From: an uncultured Veillonellaceae bacterium
GTDB taxonomy: Bacteria > Bacillota > Negativicutes > Veillonellales > Dialisteraceae
Length of the DNA stretch: 64,000 nt
Direction of reading: 5' to 3'
Assembly (NCBI GenBank): GCA_958348245.1
Contig: CATVYJ010000005.1
Span: 62,001 to 126,000 of the forward strand
This document shows, in pieces, positions 8,378-16,639 of the stretch; within the stretch, counting starts at the first letter, position 1, and each line of letters starts with the position of its first letter. A program made the position numbers and the translations under genes. The notes below the pieces were generated by a model that was not told the DNA's origin, ran no database searches, and saw only the letters and a program-made list of their open reading frames with translations.

Positions 8378-9319
8378 ATGATTCGGAATATTCCTGTACC
8401 GGCGGCGGGGGTCATGCTCGGGCTGGCCGCGCTGGGGCATCTGCTGGCGCCGTACGGCCTGCCGCTCAAATATCTCTGCGGCGTGTGCGCGCTGTTTCTG
8501 GGGCTGCTTCTGCTGGCCCGCGCGGCGCGCTATCCGCGGGCGCTTCTGCAGGATCTGAACGGCAGCTCCGTCCTGGGGAGCGTGGCCGCCACGTTTTTCA
8601 TGGCGTGGGTGCAGCTCGCAGCCTATGCCGCGCCGTTTGCGCCGGGCGCGGGGCATGCGCTGTGGCTGGCTGCGGCGGCGGGCCATACGGCGCTCATGGG
8701 ATGGTTTACGGCGCGCTATCTGCGCAGGCCCGCGCTGCGCGACGTGTTTCCCACCTATTTCATCGCCTACGTGGGGCTCATCGCGGCGTCGGTCACCGCG
8801 CCGGCTTTTGGCGAAGAGGCGCTGGGCGCGTGGATTTTCCGCTTCGGGTTCGCGGCGTATGTGGCGCTCTTCGTGCTCGTCACCGTGCGCTATCTGAAAG
8901 AGAGGGACATCCCCGAGCCGGCGCGGCCTCTCTTCTGCATTTACGCCGCGCCCATGAGCCTGTCGCTCGCGGGGTATCTCGCGTGCATGCCGGAGAAATC
9001 GACGGAGGCGGTGCTGCTCATGGCGGGGCTCGCGCAGATTTTCTACGCGGTGGTGATCGTCCGCCTGCCCGGCCTGCTCCGCCTGCCTTTCTATCCGAGC
9101 TATGCGGCCTTTACCTTTCCCTGCGTGATTTCCGCGGCGGCGCTCCGGCAGGCGCTGATGCATCTGGACGGCGCGGGCGTGGCGGTGCCGGCGGCGTATC
9201 ATCTGCTGGCGGAAGCGGAAACGGCGGTGGCCGCGGCGGTCGTCTTCTATGTGTTCGCCCGGTACCTGCATTTCCTGTTCCGCCGCGCTCCGGCGCGGGC
9301 CGCTGAGGGGGCGGCGTAA
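8378..9319 (+). CDS. TDT (TehA/SLAC1-like) membrane transporter
   Basis: 313 residues with about ten membrane helices. It resembles the tellurite-resistance/dicarboxylate transporter family (SLAC1/TehA), which conducts small anions or C4-dicarboxylates. Supporting features are the helix pattern, the PTYFIAYVGL segment after helix 4 and FPCVIS in a late helix. The start at ATG 8378 follows AGAGGGGAC. It is the only gene between its own promoter and a bidirectional terminator. An anion or dicarboxylate channel would fit the neighbouring carriers, but that is inference. Confidence 0.75.
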   Translation: MIRNIPVPAAGVMLGLAALGHLLAPYGLPLKYLCGVCALFLGLLLLARAARYPRALLQDLNGSSVLGSVAATFFMAWVQLAAYAAPFAPGAGHALWLAAAAGHTALMGWFTARYLRRPALRDVFPTYFIAYVGLIAASVTAPAFGEEALGAWIFRFGFAAYVALFVLVTVRYLKERDIPEPARPLFCIYAAPMSLSLAGYLACMPEKSTEAVLLMAGLAQIFYAVVIVRLPGLLRLPFYPSYAAFTFPCVISAAALRQALMHLDGAGVAVPAAYHLLAEAETAVAAAVVFYVFARYLHFLFRRAPARAAEGAA

Positions 9320-9325
9320 ACATTC

Positions 9326-9376
9326 CCAAATAAAAAAGAACGGACGCGTGACGGCGTATCCGTTCTTTTTTATTTG
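9326..9376. terminator. Bidirectional terminator
   Basis: AAATAAAAAAGAACGGA pairs with TCCGTTCTTTTTTATTT around a 14-nt loop. A and T tracts on both sides serve the converging genes ending at 9319 and 9383. Confidence 0.9.
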
Positions 9377-9382
9377 GGACGT

Positions 9383-10222
9383 TTATTTTTCTTTCGGCAG
9401 GGCCGCTGTCTGCGCGGCGTCCGTGCCCTCTTCGGAGGACGGTTCCGCTTCGGCTGCGGGGACCGCGCCGCTTTCTCCGGCGTCTGCTGCCGGCGCTTCC
9501 GCGGCTTCGCCGGTCTCCGGCGCTTGTGCTGCGGCTTCATTCACCGGTTCCGCCTCATGGGCCGCCGGATGGGCGGTCGGTTTTTCCGTGTCCTCTGCGG
9601 CGGCGTCCTTCGCTTCTTCCGCGGCGAGCGCGGCGGCTTCCGCCTTCTTCGCGCGGTTGCGGTTCTTCTTCTGCTCCGCGCCGCTGATGTAATGGAACGC
9701 GTGCTTCAGCACTTCATTCTGGGAGACGCGGATGCGTCCGGGCACGCGCTTTTCAAATTCTTCCCAGAATTCGTCCGACGCTTTCATGAGCACCCGGGAG
9801 ACCTTGTCCGTGCCGGGCATATTGTATACGAGCGACCAGATGTCCCGCTTGTCCAGATTGCCGTACATGCGGTACGTGTGCCGGTAGGAGATCGCCTTGA
9901 TGGGCTCCACCTTGAAATGGAAGGCCCCGTCCATGGCGCTGTAGGGGATGGCCATTTTCCGTGTGCGGAAGAGCGACGCCTTGATGATGACCAGCTCTTT
10001 CGCGTGGAGTTCGTATGTGGTGCGGGTGAGCGTCATGCTCAGGAGGAAGAGCAGGAGCAGCGCTTCCGTGAGAATGTCCAGCCACGGCATCTGATGATTG
10101 TTGTAGATATACCGCACCGTCATCATCACATACCCCAGGAGGCAGATGCCCAGCGTGCCGTAGACGTACATGTACGTGCGGTGCACTTCGGAGCGTTCCG
10201 TTACGATTTTTTCTTCCTTCAT
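9383..10222 (-). CDS. Membrane protein with PH-like domain and acidic tail
   Basis: 279 residues. Two membrane helices occupy about residues 18-65. They are followed by a domain of about 110 residues of mixed strands (TTYELHAKELVIIKASLFRTRKMAIPYSAM, resembling bacterial PH/YcxB-like domains) that should lie in the cytoplasm. From residue 185 to the end it is low-complexity Ala/Glu/Pro, strongly acidic and probably unstructured. The start follows AAAGGAG. I do not recognise a specific family. It may be a membrane-associated scaffold; no enzymatic residues are evident. Confidence 0.7.
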   Translation of the reverse strand: MKEEKIVTERSEVHRTYMYVYGTLGICLLGYVMMTVRYIYNNHQMPWLDILTEALLLLFLLSMTLTRTTYELHAKELVIIKASLFRTRKMAIPYSAMDGAFHFKVEPIKAISYRHTYRMYGNLDKRDIWSLVYNMPGTDKVSRVLMKASDEFWEEFEKRVPGRIRVSQNEVLKHAFHYISGAEQKKNRNRAKKAEAAALAAEEAKDAAAEDTEKPTAHPAAHEAEPVNEAAAQAPETGEAAEAPAADAGESGAVPAAEAEPSSEEGTDAAQTAALPKEK

Positions 10223-10430
10223 AGAGACTCCTTTGATTCGCAGAATATACGGGAAATATACAGACCTATTTTACACCAAAACCATGAATAAATCATAACA
10301 AAATGAGCAATAAAAAATGTAACAGAAAATCTACAGAATAAAACGATCAAGTTACTGTAAGATAAAATATAAACTGGAGCGTTAGAGAAAAAAGAGACAT
10401 GCAATATTATCTAAACAAAAATATTTCATA

Positions 10431-10459
10431 TTGACGAAGAAAAGTTTAGCGATTAGAAT
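10431..10459 (+). promoter_or_regulatory. Sigma-70 promoter of decarboxylase module 2
   Basis: TTGACG (10431-10436), a 17-nt spacer and TAGAAT (10454-10459). The preceding 10225-10430 is unusually AT-rich for this genome and holds no gene. The leader of about 190 nt begins with a hairpin GTACGGACCCCGTAC and then AAAGGAGG, which resembles the start of the module 1 leader although the rest differs. Confidence 0.8.
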
Positions 10460-10657
10460 CGAGGCATGACAGGGTGTACGGACCCCGTACGCCCCGCCGC
10501 ATTCTCAGCCGGAAAGGAGGACAGTGGGTCAGGCTGGAATTTCATCCCGGGCGCTCCGGCGGAACCCATCAATCCAAAACTTGCAAAATCACAAATCCTG
10601 TTTCCGCAGGGGAAGAGGGGATGAAAGAAATATCTTTCTTCATAAGGAGGACTTATC

Positions 10658-11818
10658 ATGGATATGTTGGCACAGAATAGCCAGCTGTTTGACGAGCTTT
10701 TCCAGGGCGTGTACGGACTGGCCGACGTCGGCGTGCTGTCGATGTTTGTCGTAGGCTTCATCCTCATGTTCCTCGCCGTCAAATACGATTATGAACCGGT
10801 CCTGCTGTTCCCGATGGGCATCGGATGCATTCTTGCAAACATCCCGGGCCATTACGCAGTACTCCAGGATCCCGGAAGCGAAGGCTTCCTGTATGTGCTT
10901 TATCAGGCGGGTGTCGCAAACGAACTTTTCCCGGTCATGATTTTTATCGCCATTGGTGCAATGTGCGAATTTGACCCGCTGATGAGAAAGCCTTTCGTCA
11001 TGCTCTTCGCAGCAGCCGCTCAGTTTGGTATCTTCATGACCGCGTTCCTCGCGACGCTCCTCGGCTTCCCCTTCAACCAGGCGGCGGCTATCGGCATCAT
11101 CGGCGCGGCTGACGGCCCGACCACGATCTTCGTCGCTTCCCGCTATGCGCAGGAAATGCTTGGACCGTTGTCCGTAGCGGCGTACTGCTACATGTCCCTC
11201 GTACCGGTTATTCAGCCTCCGATCATCAAACTGCTCACCACCAAACATGAACGCAAGATCCGTATGCCGTTCACCGGTGAAGCTCCGGTTTCTGATCGCG
11301 CACTCTTCATTTTCCCGCTGATGATCGTCATGGTCGCCGGCGTTGTAGCTCCTATTTCCGTACCGCTCATCGGCGCTCTCATGTTCGGCAACCTGCTGAA
11401 GGTATCCGGCTGCACCGACGACCTGGCAGACTGCGCGAAGGATGACCTGTCCAACCTCGTCACCCTGTTCCTCGGCCTGGTCGTAGGCTCCACCATGACG
11501 GCGGAAAACTTCCTGACCTTCGACGTATTCAAGATCCTCTGCCTCGGCGCGGTCGCATTCGTATTCGATACCGCCGGCGGCGTCATCTTCGCGAAGATCG
11601 TCAATCTGTTCCTGACCAAGAAGATCAACCCGATGATCGGCGCATGCGGCATCTCCGCATTCCCGATGTCCGGCCGTGTTATCGCCAAGATGGCGCTGAA
11701 AGAAGATCCGACGAACTTCATCGTCCAGGATGCTATCGGCGTCAACGTAGCTGGTCAGATCGCATCGGTCGTTGCAGGCGGCCTCGTCCTCTGCATGATC
11801 CCGATGCTTATGCAGTGA
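10658..11818 (+). CDS. Na+-translocating decarboxylase beta subunit, copy 2
   Basis: 386 residues, nearly identical to the product of 1996-3156; differences are confined to the first third and the last residues. All residues listed there for CO2 release and Na+ transport (Asp152, Tyr178, Asn324, Gly328, Ser333, Arg340) are kept. The start follows AAGGAGG. From 11108 to 11763 the DNA is identical by eye to 2446-3101, while the first 450 nt differ at many third positions. A recent gene-conversion tract within an older duplication explains this best. It heads the second complete module (pump subunit, peptide, carrier). Confidence 0.9.
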   Translation: MDMLAQNSQLFDELFQGVYGLADVGVLSMFVVGFILMFLAVKYDYEPVLLFPMGIGCILANIPGHYAVLQDPGSEGFLYVLYQAGVANELFPVMIFIAIGAMCEFDPLMRKPFVMLFAAAAQFGIFMTAFLATLLGFPFNQAAAIGIIGAADGPTTIFVASRYAQEMLGPLSVAAYCYMSLVPVIQPPIIKLLTTKHERKIRMPFTGEAPVSDRALFIFPLMIVMVAGVVAPISVPLIGALMFGNLLKVSGCTDDLADCAKDDLSNLVTLFLGLVVGSTMTAENFLTFDVFKILCLGAVAFVFDTAGGVIFAKIVNLFLTKKINPMIGACGISAFPMSGRVIAKMALKEDPTNFIVQDAIGVNVAGQIASVVAGGLVLCMIPMLMQ

Positions 11819-11833
11819 TTGGAGGGATAAGTT

Positions 11834-11953
11834 ATGAATCCAGTAGCAGCATCCCTTTTCCAGATGGTGGTATGCGTACCGCTGATGTTCCTGGTCATCC
11901 TCATTTTCGTGGGTCTCACGAAGCTCCTCACGAAGATGTTCCCCGCAGAATAA
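11834..11953 (+). CDS. 39-residue one-helix decarboxylase-associated peptide, copy 2
   Basis: Starts MNPVAASLFQMVV and ends LTKMFPAE, with a GGAGGG ribosome binding site 15 nt after the beta-subunit stop. The N-terminus and tail are conserved against the 3169 copy while the middle of the helix varies (LVILIFVGLTKLL against VVIGVFVLLTKGL). That pattern suggests a coding sequence under selection. Role as for the 3169 copy. Confidence 0.8.
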   Translation: MNPVAASLFQMVVCVPLMFLVILIFVGLTKLLTKMFPAE

Positions 11954-12048
11954 TTCTGCCCGATCCTTTATTTTCCACATAAAGGCGTGCCCCCGTATCC
12001 GCGAGGGTGCGGGGACCCACCTCTTCCATGCAAAGGTGGTGTAAACCA
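11954..12048 (+). promoter_or_regulatory. Intercistronic hairpins before carrier gene 4
   Basis: GTGCCCCCGTATCC pairs imperfectly with GGGTGCGGGGAC, followed by CCACCT (12018-12023) that pairs perfectly with AGGTGG (12034-12039) inside the carrier ribosome binding site. This is the clearest of the three potential Shine-Dalgarno-masking hairpins. Confidence 0.5.
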
Positions 12049-13362
12049 ATGGATATTTCGACCCCGGCTCTTGCCTCCATCATCGTACTGGTGGCAATCG
12101 TCCTGTTCTCCTGCTTCCGGGACTGCAACGTAGGTATTCTCGGCACGGCAGGGGGCCTTCTGGTCGGCATGGTCTTCGCAGGCATGAAGATCAGCGCTGT
12201 CTACAAAGGCTGGCCGCTGTCTCTGTTCATGATCCTCGTCGGCGTAACGTTCATGTTCTCCGCCGCACAGGTCAACGGCACGATGGAAAAATTCTCGGCT
12301 GTGTGCGTACGTCTTGCGAAAGCAAACATTCGCCTGATTCCGTTCATTCTGTTCTTCCTCGTGACCTTCATTACGACCATCGGCCCCGGCAACATCGCTT
12401 CCACCGCTCTGATGGCTCCGATGTGCATGGCTATCGCTGGCCGTATCGGCCTCTCCCCGTTCTGCATGACGCTGCTCGTAGTCGGCGCGGCAAACGGCGC
12501 GGCCTTCTCTCCTTTCGCTCCGACCGGCATCATTTCCAACGGCATCATCGCCAGCTGGGCTCCGCAGGTCGGCATTCCTCAGGAAGCTCTTTCCGGTCTC
12601 GGCTGGAAGATTCACTGGAACTCTGAAATCGCTCAGGGCGTCGTCAACTTCGGCGGCTTCTTCCTCACCGGCGGCCTTGCCTGGATGGCAAAGGCCAAAG
12701 GCGGCGCGGACTTCGACATCGATTCCATCGCTCCGAAGCCGGAACCCTTCGACTGGAAGCAGAAATACACCCTGCTCTCCATGGTCGTCCTGGTAGTAGG
12801 CGTTATTTTCTTCAAACTCGACGTAGGCATGCTCTCCTTCTGCATCGGCACCACGTACATCCTCTTCAACATTGCGGATGACGGCGATGCAGTGAAGAAA
12901 ATGCCCTGGGGCGTCATCACCATGGTCTGCGGTATGTCTGTCCTGATCAACGTCATGGACGAGGCAGGCGGCCTGAACGCTCTCGTTGATATGATCGCTG
13001 TCGTTTCCAACGGCACGACCGTCAACGGCGTGGTCGGCTTCATCGCAGGTCTGATTTCCGCATACTCCAGCTCCTCCGGCGTTGTCATGCCGATGTTCCT
13101 GAACATGGTTCCCGGCCTGCTGCAGGCTGTGGGCACCTTTGATGCAGATCATGCGGTTCGTCTCGCATCCTCCATCAATATCGGCGCTCACCTCGTAGAT
13201 ACCTCCCCGCTGTCCACCCTCGGCGCGCTCTGCATTGCAAACGCGGCTGTAGACGACAAGGCGAAGGGCGTCCTCTTCAGAAACCTCCTCTTCTGGGGCC
13301 TGTCCATGTCCATTGTCGGCGCAGTGGTCTGCTATGTCTTCTTCGGTCTCCTCGGACTGTAA
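12049..13362 (+). CDS. MatC-type dicarboxylate carrier, copy 4
   Basis: 437 residues, last gene of module 2. The start at ATG 12049 is fixed by AAGGTGGTG and by alignment to the other copies. MatC N-terminal signature residues are intact. It carries Cys instead of Ile near residue 26 (FRDCNVG). Long tracts are identical to the copy at 3429, including 13025-13268. It probably imports the dicarboxylate whose decarboxylation drives the pump, or acts as a Na+/dicarboxylate symporter using the Na+ gradient. Confidence 0.82.
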   Translation: MDISTPALASIIVLVAIVLFSCFRDCNVGILGTAGGLLVGMVFAGMKISAVYKGWPLSLFMILVGVTFMFSAAQVNGTMEKFSAVCVRLAKANIRLIPFILFFLVTFITTIGPGNIASTALMAPMCMAIAGRIGLSPFCMTLLVVGAANGAAFSPFAPTGIISNGIIASWAPQVGIPQEALSGLGWKIHWNSEIAQGVVNFGGFFLTGGLAWMAKAKGGADFDIDSIAPKPEPFDWKQKYTLLSMVVLVVGVIFFKLDVGMLSFCIGTTYILFNIADDGDAVKKMPWGVITMVCGMSVLINVMDEAGGLNALVDMIAVVSNGTTVNGVVGFIAGLISAYSSSSGVVMPMFLNMVPGLLQAVGTFDADHAVRLASSINIGAHLVDTSPLSTLGALCIANAAVDDKAKGVLFRNLLFWGLSMSIVGAVVCYVFFGLLGL

Positions 13363-13407
13363 GATAGAACGCGGCAGTGTCGGAAGCGCAGGCTTCTGAA
13401 TGCGCGG

Positions 13408-13445
13408 AAAACCGTGATTGTCTTTTGACAGTCACGGTTTTTTTG
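13408..13445 (+). terminator. Terminator after module 2
   Basis: AAACCGTGA pairs with TCACGGTTT, and the loop region TTGTCTTTTGACAG contains a further short stem. A T tract follows. Confidence 0.9.
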
Positions 13446-13487
13446 TGCGCGGAAAACGGGCGCGGCGGCGGTGCGCCCGCGTGCGGG

Positions 13488-13517
13488 GCAATAAAAAAAG
13501 ACCGGAGCGTCCGGTCA
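13488..13517 (-). terminator. Terminator of lipid kinase gene
   Basis: Read on the minus strand, GACCGGA-CGC-TCCGGTC is followed by T7. The hairpin overlaps the stop codon of the gene above it. Confidence 0.8.
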
Positions 13518-14624
13518 TTTTTCATGCGGCCCGCCGCCGCGCTGCTGCGCCTCCCGCAGATAGTCGAAGAGCGTCTTGCGCATGGCGCTGCCGTCGGGGC
13601 GGTCGTCCGCGTCGTGGATGTCCGAGAGCGTCTGGATGGCGGCGAGGCGCTCCGCTACGGCGCGGCGGAAATGTTCGCGGATAAAGGCGAGCGCGTACGG
13701 CGCGTGGAGCGATTCATTTTTCCGGCGGAGCGGCACGAAAATGGGCAGCCGGTCCGGGAGGATCTCCAGCTCCAGCGGGAAGGACGGCCCGCGGTCGCCG
13801 TCCACATTCGTCCACAGCTCTTCGCCGTTCGTGAGGGAAATGCGCGCTTTCTTCACGTTGATGACCGAGAGGAGCTCCGTCCCCATCTGCAGCCCCGCGA
13901 GAAGCATCGGCCCCTGCCGCAGGAGGCGGAGCCAGTCCAGATCGCGGAAGAGCGCCAGCTTGATGACGCCCTTATTGCGGTCTTCCGGCGGGAGAAGATT
14001 GCGGAAGCTGCCCGCCGAGTCCGTGAGCATGGCCGCCATGAGAGGAGACGCCATGCGGATGGACGCGCCGCCGTCCGTCTCGATGAGGAAACGGTACGAT
14101 TTCTGCCGGGGCAGCGCCTGCAGCCCCTTCATGAAATAGGCGAGCGAGCCGAAGAGCGTCTTCTCCTTGATGGATACCTGGCTCACCGCCTCCGGGATGA
14201 GGCCCGCCGCGACGATATTGATGAAGTAGCGTCCGTTTACCCGGCCCACGTCGATCTTCGTTTCCTCCGCCGTCTCCAGCATGCGGATGGCCCCGCGGGG
14301 CGAGCGGGGAATGTGCAGCGCCCGCGCGAGGTCGTTCACCGTGCCGAAGGGGATGAACGCGAAGACCGACGGGCTCTCCACCTGCATCATGCCGTTGATG
14401 ACTTCGTTGATGGTGCCGTCGCCGCCCATACAGACGATATTGTAATGCCGCTCGGCGGCGCTCTTCGCGAAATCAGAGGCGTCGCCCGCCTTTTCCGTCT
14501 CCCGCGTGATCACATGGGCGTAGCGCCTGGCCAGCACCTCCTGCAGCAGCGGCAGATACCGCGGCGCCCGTTCCCGGCCCGACGTGGGATTGATGATGAT
14601 GACCGCAGTGTCCGTCTGGTTCAC
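13515..14624 (-). CDS. Diacylglycerol kinase-like lipid kinase
   Basis: 369 residues from a GTG start at 14624 preceded by GAGGAGG; longer in-frame starts at 14756 have no ribosome binding site and run into the promoter region. The catalytic domain has the family motifs: INPTSGR near residue 14, GGDGTINEVINGM as the ATP-binding motif, and PFGTVNDLARAL. The all-beta C-terminal domain carries a basic, partly Pro-rich tail. It phosphorylates a lipid such as diacylglycerol at the inner membrane face. A related YegS/BmrU-type lipid kinase is the alternative. A TTATAAT box about 35 nt upstream on the minus strand is a likely -10. Confidence 0.85.
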   Translation of the reverse strand: MNQTDTAVIIINPTSGRERAPRYLPLLQEVLARRYAHVITRETEKAGDASDFAKSAAERHYNIVCMGGDGTINEVINGMMQVESPSVFAFIPFGTVNDLARALHIPRSPRGAIRMLETAEETKIDVGRVNGRYFINIVAAGLIPEAVSQVSIKEKTLFGSLAYFMKGLQALPRQKSYRFLIETDGGASIRMASPLMAAMLTDSAGSFRNLLPPEDRNKGVIKLALFRDLDWLRLLRQGPMLLAGLQMGTELLSVINVKKARISLTNGEELWTNVDGDRGPSFPLELEILPDRLPIFVPLRRKNESLHAPYALAFIREHFRRAVAERLAAIQTLSDIHDADDRPDGSAMRKTLFDYLREAQQRGGGPHEK

Positions 14625-14813
14625 GGCGTCCTCCTCGCAGCAAAATCCGTAAATACATATTTTTTTATTATAACATGGGACAGGGACGGAAGAAACGGCG
14701 CGCCGCCATTTTCCTCCGCCCGGCCGGAACGGCGCGTTTTCATAGGAAAACGGCACCGGAAGGCGGGGAAGCTATAGAAAATGAGCATGCATGCCAAATC
14801 CGGGGAGAACGGC

Positions 14814-14842
14814 TTGACAAGGAAATGACGCCGCGATAGAAT
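14814..14842 (+). promoter_or_regulatory. Sigma-70 promoter of T-box 1
   Basis: TTGACA (14814-14819), a 17-nt spacer and TAGAAT (14837-14842), directly upstream of the T-box leader. Confidence 0.85.
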
Positions 14843-14848
14843 AAGCAC

Positions 14849-15192
14849 ATCAACCAATACCAAAAACGTACAAATGCAATGAACGAGATAAACGGAAGCT
14901 GACAAGCCTCTGCAGAGAGCCGATGACAGGTGCAAATCGGCGTGGCCCGGCGGACAGACATCACTCGCGAGCACTTTTTCTGAATGGAGTAGGAAAAGGC
15001 GGAACGTTCCCGTTACGAACAGAGCCCAAGTACAATGTAGGGTGGTACCGCGCACAGCGCCCCTATCTTCAGCAGAAGCTGAGGGTAGGATTTTTTAGTA
15101 TCACCGGTACGGCGGCTTCCGAGTAAGAAATCAGGGTGGTACCGCGCACAGCGCCTCTGTCTCCGCAAAAGGAGGCGGGGCGTTTTTTTGTA
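14849..15192 (+). promoter_or_regulatory. T-box leader with two antiterminator/terminator units
   Basis: The 5' part has a stem I-like region with the AGAGAGCCGATG and GTGCAAATCGGC elements, about 14915-14960. The T-box sequence GGTGGTACCGCG occurs twice, at about 15041 and 15135. Each is followed by its own terminator: CCTATCTTCAGC/GCTGAGGGTAGG with a T run at about 15062-15097, and GCGCCTCTGTCTCC/GGAGGCGGGGC with T7 at about 15150-15187. Only about 60 nt separate the units, too short for a second stem I. The specifier is possibly ATC (isoleucine) at about 14960-14965; this is tentative. Uncharged tRNA would allow read-through into the binding protein gene. Confidence 0.85.
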
Positions 15193-15253
15193 CGGGTTGG
15201 CAGAAATTTCAGCAGGGCTGAAGAGTGGCATTTGCAGAAAGAGGGCAAAGACT

Positions 15254-16414
15254 ATGCAGAAAAAATGGATGAAAACTCTGGCGGCAGCAGGGGCCGCCCT
15301 GGTACTGGCAGGCGCGTTCGCAGGCTGCGGCGGCGGAGAAAAGAAAGCCGACACGGCGGCCGCCGACGGAAACAGCGCCAAAATCGGCTTCATCACCGCT
15401 TACACCGGCCCCGGCGCGGCGTACGGCGTAGCCATGAAGGAAGGCGTGGATCTGGCTGTGGAGGAAATCAACAGCAACCCGAACACGAAAGTCAAGATCG
15501 ACCTCTACACCTACGATACGAAGCTCGTGAAGAACGAAGCGATCAACGCCATGAAGAAAGCCATCGAGCAGGATAAAGTCCTCGCCATCGAAGGCCCGAT
15601 GACCACCGGCGAAATGATGGCCGCCGGCCCGATCGCCCAGCAGTCCGGCGTAGTGGCCTTCGGCACGGGCACCACCGGCCCCGGCATCACCGATATCGGC
15701 GACTACATCTTCCGCAACGCCATCCCCGGCGCGATGAACATCCCGCAGATCGTGGAAAAGACCCACGACAAACTGGGCTACAAGAAAATCGCCATCATGT
15801 ATTCCAACAACAACGACCAGATGGTGGGCGAACACGGCTACTATCTCGACGTATGCAAGAAACTGGGCCTCGACATCGTCGCTGACGTGACGTTTGCCGA
15901 CAAGGATACGGACTTCTCCGCCCAGCTCACACAGATCCAGGCGGCCAATCCGGACGTGATCGCCATCGCCGGCCTCTATCAGGAAGGCGCGCTCATCGTG
16001 AAGAAAGCCCGTGAAATGGGCCTGAACCAGCCCATCCTCGCCGGCAACGGCTTCAACAGCCCCGAATACATCAAACAGGCGGGCGACGCGGCGGACGGCA
16101 CGCTGGTAGCGACCCCGTGGAACCCGGAACGCCAGACCGAAAAGGCGCAGAATTTCCGCAAAGCCTATGTGGCGAAGTACAACCATGAACCGGATCAGTT
16201 CGCCGCGCAGGCGTACGACGCCATGTACACCATCCACGCCGCTGTGGAACAGTCCGGCACCACCACGGACCGCAAGAAATTCCGCGACACCCTCGCGCAG
16301 ATCAAAGACTTCGAAGGCGCGACCGGCACGTTTGCCTTCGATGAACACCGCGACCCGAAGATGGATCTGTCCGTCCTCGAAGTCAAGGGCGGCAAGTGGG
16401 TGCCCTTCGCCTGA
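15254..16414 (+). CDS. Branched-chain amino acid-type ABC substrate-binding lipoprotein 1
   Basis: 386 residues. A signal peptide ends in the lipobox AFAGC (Cys about 26), so the protein is anchored outside the cytoplasmic membrane. The mature part is a type I periplasmic-binding fold of the LivJ/LivK group (KIGFITAYTGPGAAYG at the start, AMKKAIEQDKVLAIEGP, QYAAQAYDAMY-like end region). It captures an amino acid, most likely branched-chain as the T-box suggests, for an ABC importer. No permease or ATPase gene lies nearby, so those must be elsewhere. ATG 15254 was chosen because the signal peptide starts there. Confidence 0.87.
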   Translation: MQKKWMKTLAAAGAALVLAGAFAGCGGGEKKADTAAADGNSAKIGFITAYTGPGAAYGVAMKEGVDLAVEEINSNPNTKVKIDLYTYDTKLVKNEAINAMKKAIEQDKVLAIEGPMTTGEMMAAGPIAQQSGVVAFGTGTTGPGITDIGDYIFRNAIPGAMNIPQIVEKTHDKLGYKKIAIMYSNNNDQMVGEHGYYLDVCKKLGLDIVADVTFADKDTDFSAQLTQIQAANPDVIAIAGLYQEGALIVKKAREMGLNQPILAGNGFNSPEYIKQAGDAADGTLVATPWNPERQTEKAQNFRKAYVAKYNHEPDQFAAQAYDAMYTIHAAVEQSGTTTDRKKFRDTLAQIKDFEGATGTFAFDEHRDPKMDLSVLEVKGGKWVPFA

Positions 16415-16502
16415 TCGGCACAGCCTGATCCGGCGGGACAATTTCCCTCCGCGGGACGGAAAATTCGCTTTTCCTGAAAAAGTATGATATCATGCAGAAA
16501 AA

Positions 16503-16537
16503 AGATGCAGCTTAGCCTTGGAGCTGTGTCTTTTTTT
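16503..16537 (+). terminator. Terminator after binding protein 1
   Basis: GATGCAGCT and AGCTGTGTC pair imperfectly around TAGCCTTGG, followed by T7. Confidence 0.7.
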
Positions 16538-16639
16538 GCGCGTTTTTCCGGGGAGCGTGGGAAAGGGAGCGGCGGACGCCGCATCGAGGGGCGGTGGTTT
16601 TTCTCATGCGGTGGCGGACCTGCATCGGGATGGAAAAGT

